Virus record (IMG/VR): IMGVR_UViG_3300044977_000089
Span: 1-33,336 of that record
DNA: 33,336 nucleotides
Source of the DNA: a virus
Strand: one strand, 5' to 3'
A program made the position numbers and the translations under genes. Shown one piece after another: positions 28,188 to 33,336 of the stretch (position 1 is the first letter of the stretch; each line of letters begins with the position of its first letter). Under the pieces are notes generated by a model, which had not been told where the DNA came from, ran no database searches, and worked only from the letters and a program-made list of their open reading frames with translations.

Positions 28188-28556
28188 ATGAGCAAATATC
28201 TACTACCGACTGTAGATGTAGGGACGTTTCTGGTGCTGCGCACCGATGGCGCGGAAGAGATCGTGCGCAAAAAACCAAGTATCACTCACCTTCTCAAGGC
28301 GATCGGCGCCCATACCCTCGATTTCGTAGCGGTCGGCAGGGCCAGTCGATCGGATCTCATGATGGCCGTCGATGACAGTGGCTATGAGACGGAGTTGGTC
28401 GATCACGGTAATGGGCGCCTCGAAATGAAGCCAGTCAGGGCGACCAAGCCGTTCAACGCGAAGGCCACAGCACTCTACCACGCAGTCTGCCAGCCTGGAA
28501 CTACGCACCAGATCGTTGGCGATGTCGCGCTCGTGCACGACGCGGATTTCGCATAG
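28188..28556 (+). CDS. Conserved phage protein (DUF3846-like)
   Basis: A 122-residue protein starting MSKYLLPTVDVGTFLVLRTD after AAAGGGGCCAAGTCG. The middle (KKPSITHLLKAIGAHTLDFV) and the end (FNAKATALYHAVCQPGTTHQ followed by IVGDVALVHDADF) match a conserved group of small phage and plasmid proteins, close to DUF3846 as I recall it. Function not known. The upstream in-frame extension is non-coding leader with hairpins. Confidence 0.68.
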   Translation: MSKYLLPTVDVGTFLVLRTDGAEEIVRKKPSITHLLKAIGAHTLDFVAVGRASRSDLMMAVDDSGYETELVDHGNGRLEMKPVRATKPFNAKATALYHAVCQPGTTHQIVGDVALVHDADFA

Positions 28557-28568
28557 GGCTTAGCCGTC

Positions 28569-28617
28569 AGGGGCCGGGAAGCGCGAGCCCTGCCCCTTGC
28601 GGGTGCGCCAAGCACCG
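28569..28617 (+). promoter_or_regulatory. Leader hairpins before the gene at 28636 (repeat copy 2)
   Basis: AGGGGC pairs with GCCCCT (28569-28574 and 28592-28597) with an inner GGG/CCC pair, followed by GGGTGCGCCAAGCACCG (28601-28617), identical over 17 bases to the copy at 28157. The layout copies that of the previous gene: hairpin, repeated small hairpin, ribosome site, ATG. Confidence 0.45.
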
Positions 28618-28635
28618 GGACCGAGAGGGAACACC

Positions 28636-28806
28636 ATGAGAGCACGTTCGACCAAAATCGTTATATGCGTCGTCATCCTGGGGCTGGCCCTGGGGATCGT
28701 GGCCATGCGCCAGAGCCAAGCACCCGGGTACGAGCGCTACTGCACCGCCCTGGCGGCTTCGCACGGCGAGACATCGCATGAGTTCGCCGTCAGGTGCGAG
28801 AGGTGA
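28636..28806 (+). CDS. Small membrane-anchored protein
   Basis: A 56-residue protein starting MRARSTKIVICVVILGLALG after GAGAGGGAACACC. One N-terminal membrane helix with a basic flank points to a signal anchor, with a short outside domain carrying two Cys (RYCTALAASHGETSHEFAVR, ending CER). Coupled to the XRE gene by GTGA. Function unknown. Confidence 0.57.
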   Translation: MRARSTKIVICVVILGLALGIVAMRQSQAPGYERYCTALAASHGETSHEFAVRCER

Positions 28807-29210
28807 CGGCGGTGGAGCGCAAGCGCGGCCGGGACCTCCACCACGTCGACGAGCACATCGGAGCCAAACTCCGGGAGCGGCGGCTGATCCTGGGCTTGAG
28901 CCAGGAGGCTTTCGCGGCGAAACTCGGGATCACGTTCCAGCAGGTCCAGAAGTACGAGAAGGGCCGGAACCGGGTGTCGTCGAGCATGCTGTGGCTGGTC
29001 TCGGACGTGCTCGATGTCACGCCCGGGTACTTCTTCGAGGGGCTGGGTGACCGCGCCTCGCCCCCGATCACGGGCGGGGGCGGGTCCTATGCCAGCGAGC
29101 GCGTCATCCTGGAGCTCGCCCGGCACTTCGCCACGCTCGAGCCGGACCTGCAGCGGAGCGTGTTCTCGCTGGTGAAGGCGATGGCGCGCGCGGCGAAGGC
29201 TGCGTCATGA
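28803..29210 (+). CDS. XRE-family HTH regulator (GTG start)
   Basis: A 135-residue protein. The GTG at 28803 overlaps the upstream stop (GTGA). The HTH is GAKLRERRLILGLSQEAFAA, KLGITFQQVQKYEKGRNRVS, and continues SSMLWLVSDVLDVTPGYFFE, typical of phage and alphaproteobacterial XRE regulators. The C-terminal helical part (SERVILELARHFATLEPDLQ) probably mediates dimerisation. It may regulate its own operon including the methyltransferase; target sites were not identified. Confidence 0.88.
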   Translation: MTAVERKRGRDLHHVDEHIGAKLRERRLILGLSQEAFAAKLGITFQQVQKYEKGRNRVSSSMLWLVSDVLDVTPGYFFEGLGDRASPPITGGGGSYASERVILELARHFATLEPDLQRSVFSLVKAMARAAKAAS

Positions 29211-30328
29211 TACGATCAGCCTATTACAACGAGATCGACCCCTATGCCGCGCAATGGCTCCGCAACCTCATCGCCGCCTGTCACATCGCCCCAGGGGACG
29301 TCGACGAGCGTAGCATCGTCGATATCAGCGCATCCGACCTTGCCGGGTATGGACAATGCCACTTCTTCGCCGGCATTGGCGGATGGTCCTACGCGCTCCG
29401 CCTCGCTGGATGGCCCGACGATAGACCCGTCTGGACCGGCTCCTGTCCATGTCAGCCGCTTTCGAGCGCGGGACAGCGGAAAGGCCATGCCGACGAACGA
29501 CACCTCTGGCCCGCTTTTCACGCGCTCATCGCCGAGTGCCGGCCTGCAACGGTCTTTGGAGAGCAGGTTGCGGGCGCGCTTGGACGTGAATGGCTCGCCG
29601 GTGTTCGCGCTGACCTGGAAGGCGATGGATATGCCGTCGGGGCTGCCGATCTGTGCGCTGCGGGCGTCGGGGCGTTCCACATCCGGCAGCGGCTCTATTG
29701 GGTGGCCGACGCCGCAGCAGCACGACGCGGCGACGCCGAAGACGCCGGAACAGGTAGAGGCATCGAAGGCGCGCGCAAAAAAGCGCAAGAACGGTGGAAC
29801 GGCGGGATACCGGAATCTAAACGAGGAAGCGCAGCAAGTCGGCTGGCCGAGCCCGCAGTCGAGGGACGGGGCGCACAGCCGGAGCGGCCAGATCGAGCGG
29901 ACGGGCGGGCGACGCAGGAACCTCGACGACTATGTGACGCTCGCGGGATGGGCGACACCAGCAGCTCAGGAAGCTGGCGGAACGCCGGAGCAATTCCTGG
30001 CCCGCAAAGAGAAGGCGATAGAGAACGGTGCGAGCCTCGGCATGTCGCTGACGAGCCTGTCGCTGCAAGTGGCGGCATGGGCAACGCCAGCGCAGGAGCG
30101 CGGCGGCTCGACCAAGGGCGAGCAACTCAACAATCAGGTCGTTCACCATGGGCAGATGCCGAGTGGATCGACTGCCGCGACGGCAAGCGCCGGCCAGTTA
30201 AATCCGGCCTTCAGCCTCTGGCTCATGGGGTTCCCGCTCGAGTGGGAAAGCTGCGCGCCGCCGGCAACGCGGTCGTCCCGCAGGTTGCCGCCAAGTTCGT
30301 GACCGCTTTCATCGAGTGCCAACCATGA
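29207..30328 (+). CDS. dcm: DNA cytosine-5 methyltransferase
   Basis: A 373-residue C5-cytosine methyltransferase. Motif I is HFFAGIGGWSYALRLAGW (52-69), motif IV the catalytic GSCPCQPLSSAGQRKG (78-93; Cys82), motif VI VFGEQVAG where ENV is replaced by EQV, motif VIII IRQRLYWVAD (159-168), and motif X GNAVVPQVAAKF near the end. Between VIII and X is a long, low-complexity Gly/Arg/Asp region with repeated VADA/MGDT/MGNA units. It methylates cytosine in a specific site, target unknown, and probably protects phage DNA from restriction. Coupled to the XRE gene (ATGA). An alternative frame stays open over almost the whole gene. Confidence 0.85.
   Translation: MIRSAYYNEIDPYAAQWLRNLIAACHIAPGDVDERSIVDISASDLAGYGQCHFFAGIGGWSYALRLAGWPDDRPVWTGSCPCQPLSSAGQRKGHADERHLWPAFHALIAECRPATVFGEQVAGALGREWLAGVRADLEGDGYAVGAADLCAAGVGAFHIRQRLYWVADAAAARRGDAEDAGTGRGIEGARKKAQERWNGGIPESKRGSAASRLAEPAVEGRGAQPERPDRADGRATQEPRRLCDARGMGDTSSSGSWRNAGAIPGPQREGDRERCEPRHVADEPVAASGGMGNASAGARRLDQGRATQQSGRSPWADAEWIDCRDGKRRPVKSGLQPLAHGVPARVGKLRAAGNAVVPQVAAKFVTAFIECQP
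29244..30302 (+). CDS. Overlapping ORF inside dcm, dual-coding candidate
   Basis: A 352-residue frame open across the methyltransferase gene, shifted by one base. It has repeated GWPTP-like units (IGWPTPQQHDA, VGWPSPQSRDG, AGWATPAAQEA, AAWATPAQERG) and ends QLNPAFSLWLMGFPLEWESC followed by Arg/Ser-rich residues. The closing motif resembles ends I know from methyltransferase-linked phage proteins. No separate ribosome site is clear. It may be a second gene product, or a shadow created by the repeated VADA codons in the main frame. Confidence 0.3.
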   Translation: MPRNGSATSSPPVTSPQGTSTSVASSISAHPTLPGMDNATSSPALADGPTRSASLDGPTIDPSGPAPVHVSRFRARDSGKAMPTNDTSGPLFTRSSPSAGLQRSLESRLRARLDVNGSPVFALTWKAMDMPSGLPICALRASGRSTSGSGSIGWPTPQQHDAATPKTPEQVEASKARAKKRKNGGTAGYRNLNEEAQQVGWPSPQSRDGAHSRSGQIERTGGRRRNLDDYVTLAGWATPAAQEAGGTPEQFLARKEKAIENGASLGMSLTSLSLQVAAWATPAQERGGSTKGEQLNNQVVHHGQMPSGSTAATASAGQLNPAFSLWLMGFPLEWESCAPPATRSSRRLPPSS

Positions 30329-30528
30329 GACCGTACTTTCTCCGCCAACGGCGCCCCGTCTCGGTCGCGGTGCGGCGCCGTCGACGGCGCCACGCGGTCA
30401 CGCTGGGCGAGCTCGGGTGGGAGATCGCGGAGCGCCGGGTCGAGCGCATCCGGGCTCCCGCGCTCGCGGCCGGCGGGCTCGCGGCGTGGTACGTGGGGTG
30501 GCAGCTATGGCGTTGGTGGTCGCTGTGA
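30325..30528 (+). CDS. Small basic membrane protein
   Basis: A 67-residue protein starting MRPYFLRQRRPVSVAVRRRR at an ATGA overlap with dcm. A very basic N-terminal part is followed by one short hydrophobic, Trp-rich segment (LAAGGLAAWYVGWQLWRWW) at the C-terminus. Its last 24 bases overlap the end of the convergent radical SAM gene. Function unknown. Confidence 0.57.
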   Translation: MRPYFLRQRRPVSVAVRRRRRRHAVTLGELGWEIAERRVERIRAPALAAGGLAAWYVGWQLWRWWSL

Positions 30529-31356
30529 TTTTGCGTGGATGATCTTCGGGCGGGCCCACTGCCGCTGAAAGGCTCGCCACTCTGGCCCGGGTGCATGCCG
30601 TTCCTGTGACGGCGTGTCCGGGCGCCAGAGCATCGCCATCGGCGTGAAGCCGATCCCGACCATGTCCCTCAGACGCTTCTCGGCAAGCTCGAACGTGTCC
30701 TTCGGGTAGCCGATCATCACGTAGGCGCGCAGCCGGTGGGATTCGCGCGTGAAGCCAGCAGCCAGCAAGCGGCTGGCGGCGCTCTCCAGCGTCTCGAAGG
30801 CGTCCTGGGGATCGTAGGCGAAGAAGCAATTTGGCCTGGGCGTCAGGCCCGCGAGCAGGTCGACCTGATAATCCTGGAGCGCCAGCGCCTCGAGCCCGCC
30901 GGTGAACTGGACGCGCCCGGGTTGCCGGCGCAGCATGGCGAAGACGGCTTCGACGTGCGGCCTGGGGCAGGCCAGCAGATTGTCGTCGAGGATGTTGTGC
31001 CCGTCGGGGAAGTCCGGGATCGGCGTGGCGGCGCCGAGCCGCTTCCAGACGCCGCAGAACCAGCAGCGCCGCGGACAGCCGCGCGAGGTGAAGGTGTAGC
31101 CGGGCTTGATGTAGAGCCCTGGCGTGAACGCGAGCTCGTAGCTGTCTTTCTCGTAGGCCGGGCCGCCGAGTTTGACCGGCGCGACCCAGCGCCATTGCTC
31201 CGCCAAGCGTTCCGCCTCCGCCATGTCCTGGCTGAACGTGACCGAGATCCTGACCTCGTCGGCATAGACGGTGAGATCGGGCGGTCCGACCCAGGCCAGC
31301 GGGTCGTCGGGCGTCGCGCGGGTGCGGCGCGGGAAGACGCGGATCAGCCTAGACAC
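30505..31356 (-). CDS. Radical SAM protein (GTG start)
   Basis: A 283-residue protein with a radical SAM core: FTSRGCPRRCWFCGVWKRLG holds the Cys94-x3-Cys98-x2-Cys101 cluster that binds the [4Fe-4S] and S-adenosylmethionine. Before it, residues 1-85 form a region with a shortened B12-domain feel (LTVYADEVRISVTFSQDMAE). After it come barrel strands (RVQFTGGLEALALQDYQVDL; LRAYVMIGYPKDTFELAEKR). The GTG overlaps the stop of the PP-loop gene. Such enzymes use a radical to methylate, thiolate or rearrange substrates; the substrate here is unknown. Next to modification genes, a role in making a modified base is a reasonable guess. Confidence 0.78.
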   Translation of the reverse strand: MSRLIRVFPRRTRATPDDPLAWVGPPDLTVYADEVRISVTFSQDMAEAERLAEQWRWVAPVKLGGPAYEKDSYELAFTPGLYIKPGYTFTSRGCPRRCWFCGVWKRLGAATPIPDFPDGHNILDDNLLACPRPHVEAVFAMLRRQPGRVQFTGGLEALALQDYQVDLLAGLTPRPNCFFAYDPQDAFETLESAASRLLAAGFTRESHRLRAYVMIGYPKDTFELAEKRLRDMVGIGFTPMAMLWRPDTPSQERHAPGPEWRAFQRQWARPKIIHAKSQRPPTP

Positions 31357-32155
31357 CGCAGACGCCGTCGCACTCGTTGGTGAAGAGGTTGAGCTGGCCG
31401 CGGTCCTCGGCGGTCGAGAAATCGACATCGGCGAGCGGCGTCCGGCTTGCGTGGACGAACCACCGCTCGCCCGCCGGTCGGCGTGGTCCTGGCATACCGG
31501 GGCGGATCGCCTCGTCGACCACGATCGCGTCGGCGAAGGCGTCAGGATCATTGAGCTTCATGTCGCGCCATTGCTTGGCATCGTGATACGGGCAGAAGGT
31601 GCATGCGCTCTTGGGTGGCGTGGGGAAGCCGTGAGCCTCGCACCAATCGATGCAATGCCGCCTCGCCATGCCGGCTTCGATCAACGGCCACCGGTGCTTC
31701 ACGAAGGGGAGCCACGACGGCTTGACGCGCCACGCCTCGTCGGTCGAGATGCCGATCCACTGATCGACTAGGATGGTTTTCGGGTTGCGCTGCCGCGGGC
31801 GCAGACCCACGAGCTCGCGGACCTTGCGTTCGATGGGGATGATCTTGAAGTCTTGGGTGCACTGGCGATTGAGCATGCCGCCGTCGAGCGTGAAGAAGGG
31901 CGGGCGCCCGTTCGTCTTCGCGGTGCCGTTCATGGAGCCGATGATCTGAGCCCGTAGACTGCCGGCCGTAACCCGGTGAACCGGGAACGGCAGTTGACGC
32001 TCGAGCCAGTCGAGATGGCGGTACACGCTCTGCGGCTCGCTCTGCGTGTCGGCGAAGATCGCGCAGTCAGGCATCGGCCCGATCTCGTCGGCGGCGGCCA
32101 TTAGCGCCATGGTGGTCGACTGGACGCCGGCGCCCAGCGATATGACCCTAAGCAT
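31349..32155 (-). CDS. PP-loop / PAPS-reductase-like protein
   Basis: A 268-residue protein starting MLRVISLGAGVQSTTMALMA. SLGAGVQST (6-14) is the PP-loop variant that binds the ATP pyrophosphate. Further family signs are IFADTQSE (33-40), MLNRQCTQDFKIIPIERKVR (94-111), where PAPS-reductase relatives have R.CT..yK..P, and ACTFCPYHDAKQW (184-196), a Cys-x2-Cys near the substrate site. Members activate substrates with ATP for thiolation, amidation or DNA sulfur chemistry; the phage group has no firm function. Coupled to the radical SAM gene by an 8-base overlap. Confidence 0.75.
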   Translation of the reverse strand: MLRVISLGAGVQSTTMALMAAADEIGPMPDCAIFADTQSEPQSVYRHLDWLERQLPFPVHRVTAGSLRAQIIGSMNGTAKTNGRPPFFTLDGGMLNRQCTQDFKIIPIERKVRELVGLRPRQRNPKTILVDQWIGISTDEAWRVKPSWLPFVKHRWPLIEAGMARRHCIDWCEAHGFPTPPKSACTFCPYHDAKQWRDMKLNDPDAFADAIVVDEAIRPGMPGPRRPAGERWFVHASRTPLADVDFSTAEDRGQLNLFTNECDGVCGV

Positions 32156-32522
32156 TGGGCGGCCACGCCAGATCGATCTCGTGCTGGGGGAACCCGGCCT
32201 TGACCGCCTCGTCGCGGGTCAGCAGGCGCTGGCGCAGGCCGGCGAGCTGCGCCTGCTTCTCCCGGAGCGTGAGCGCGGTGCGCAGCAGGTTCGGCGGCGC
32301 CGGCGTGTAGCCCGGGAGCTTGACCAGAGGCTTGAGACCAGACGAGCCGACCTGGGGTTCGCGCTTGGCCTCGCCCGCCGGCACGGGCGCGTGCAGGCCG
32401 CAGAAGCTGCAGACGAGCGTGCGCTGCCCGGCGCGCTCCACAGCACGGCCGAAGTCGTGGTGCCCGCTCGGCGGCATGATCTGGCGATCGCCGGCTCGGC
32501 CGCCTGGGCATTCGGGCGTCAT
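32148..32522 (-). CDS. Hypothetical CxxC protein
   Basis: A 124-residue protein starting MTPECPGGRAGDRQIMPPSG at an ATGA overlap. It has one Cys pair (TLVCSFCGLHAPVPAGEAKR), Pro-rich linkers and a helical C-terminal part (LLRTALTLREKQAQLAGLRQ). Zinc binding is possible together with the His/Cys at the start. Function unknown. Confidence 0.57.
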   Translation of the reverse strand: MTPECPGGRAGDRQIMPPSGHHDFGRAVERAGQRTLVCSFCGLHAPVPAGEAKREPQVGSSGLKPLVKLPGYTPAPPNLLRTALTLREKQAQLAGLRQRLLTRDEAVKAGFPQHEIDLAWPPNA

Positions 32523-33336
32523 GTGTCCTCCTTGTCTGACGGAGAGGCGGGGAGGGCCGCGAGCGCATCCGCAACGTACTGGTACTCTGGCGACCCTGTA
32601 TAATGGACTCCATAGCGTTTTCCCGCAGCTTGCAACGAGTCTACCCATCGACGCGCCGCCCGCACCACGGCCCGCTCTGCCTCGCGCTCGGCCAAGAGAC
32701 GGGAGGCGAGGGGATTTGAGAGGGCTTTGTCCGCCTTCTCGAAATCGGACTCTTTGAAGCAGCAGCTTCCGCCTGTTCCGCTGCTGTTAGCGTAAAATGA
32801 CAGGGTAAATCTGACGCTGCGGTCAAGGTCGCGCATGCTCGACATCCACGACACTACCGCCGCGAACGGCGCCAACGCATCGCGCAGCACCACGATCGCC
32901 TCCGCGTGCTCGCGGAGGGAGGAGTCGGCGGCCTTCAATTTGTCGTTCATGCTGTCGAGCCGATCGCAAAGCTCGTTCCCCGCTTCGCGCTCTGTCCTGC
33001 GCCACATCGGGCCGCAGTCGTTAGGGCAGCGCTGCGGATCGTTGTTCGCCGAAAACTGGCCGGTGTCAGCGTGCAGATTGGTCGTGATCAGCACGCAGCC
33101 GCATTTCGCGCACTTGAGCACCCCCGGCACGTAGCACAAAGCTTCCGCCTTCTCCACCCGATCCTTCAATGTCTCGGCGAGGCGCTCCAGGGTTTCGCGT
33201 TCGGTGCCGGCTCGGGTCAGTTCGGCAGTAAGGCGCTGCACGTCTGCCCACGGCTGCGCCGACTGCAACTTGTCGCCGCGTCCCCGCTCAGACGCCAGCG
33301 CCTCCCGGGCCTCCGCCAGTTCCCTCCCGGTCTCGA
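32519..33336 (-). CDS. Coiled-coil zinc-ribbon protein (5' end cut by window edge)
   Basis: A protein open to the right edge: the frame continues to base 33336 without a stop (ETGRELAEAREALASERGRG), so the start lies outside and a TTG at 33268 is not needed. The visible part has a coiled coil (RETLERLAETLKDRVEKAEA), a zinc ribbon (KCAKCGCVLITTNLHADTGQ ... RCPNDCGPMW), a second helical part (MNDKLKAADSSLREHAEAIV) and a C-terminal region with RWVDSLQAAGKRYGVHYTGS. It is the type of accessory phage protein with no firm function. Confidence 0.58.
   Translation of the reverse strand, partial: ETGRELAEAREALASERGRGDKLQSAQPWADVQRLTAELTRAGTERETLERLAETLKDRVEKAEALCYVPGVLKCAKCGCVLITTNLHADTGQFSANNDPQRCPNDCGPMWRRTEREAGNELCDRLDSMNDKLKAADSSLREHAEAIVVLRDALAPFAAVVSWMSSMRDLDRSVRFTLSFYANSSGTGGSCCFKESDFEKADKALSNPLASRLLAEREAERAVVRAARRWVDSLQAAGKRYGVHYTGSPEYQYVADALAALPASPSDKEDT

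Noticed and set aside
1-33336. CRISPR array, tRNA or rRNA genes
   Set aside because: No regularly spaced direct repeats and no cloverleaf or rRNA-like stretch was recognised by eye; a tRNA scan would be needed to exclude a tRNA fully.

Overview
The window is a gene-dense stretch of a tailed double-stranded DNA phage, or a prophage of one. High GC content, long antisense shadow ORFs, GC-rich third positions and protein families common in phages of rhizobia and relatives suggest an alphaproteobacterial host; that host call is inference. Both ends are cut inside genes: the major capsid gene on the left and a coiled-coil/zinc protein on the right.

Layout. (1) 1-15.3 kb, minus strand, is the head-assembly and packaging block. 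Read in the direction of transcription it runs: RyR-domain protein, large terminase, a Tat-signal tail-collar protein, small genes, portal, small genes, a GroES-like co-chaperonin, scaffold-like protein, a coupled conserved protein, a second head protein and the HK97-type major capsid protein. It is interrupted by a two-gene plus-strand island (4253-4753: excisionase-like HTH and cold-shock protein) with its own promoter, a symmetric dyad and a terminator, and by a low-GC gene between inverted repeats (10977-11337). (2) 15.3-18.7 kb, minus: a three-HTH protein, a GP88-like protein fused to an HTH and carrying an in-frame palindromic insertion, and small genes. (3) 18.8-19.4 kb: one plus-strand gene with a duplicated start region, ended by a hairpin shared with the convergent operon. 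(4) 19.4-26.0 kb, minus: about twenty-four small genes starting at the small terminase, mostly joined by ATGA, GTGA or TGATG overlaps. They include an Acb2-type anti-CBASS nucleotide sponge, an HNH nuclease, a lone HigA-like regulator, a GNAT acetyltransferase and several zinc-ribbon proteins. (5) 26.0-33.3 kb: a DpdA-like 7-deazaguanine DNA-modification enzyme (minus); a plus-strand operon ending in an XRE regulator and a C5-cytosine methyltransferase; then a minus-strand radical SAM / PP-loop pair.

How it fits together. The structural block packages and assembles virions, with a phage co-chaperonin probably modifying host GroEL during capsid folding. The right half looks like an anti-defence and DNA-modification region: Acb2 would blunt CBASS signalling, while DpdA and Dcm would alter phage DNA against restriction. 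The radical SAM and PP-loop enzymes may make or decorate a modified base, but that is inference. Three minus-strand genes (small terminase, DpdA-like, three-HTH protein) have a -10-like hexamer only 6-8 bases before the ATG and no Shine-Dalgarno, suggesting leaderless mRNAs. No tRNA, rRNA or CRISPR array was recognised. No intergenic stretch exceeds 300 bases; the longest, about 155 bases, are the divergent promoter regions at 4100-4252 and 18705-18859.
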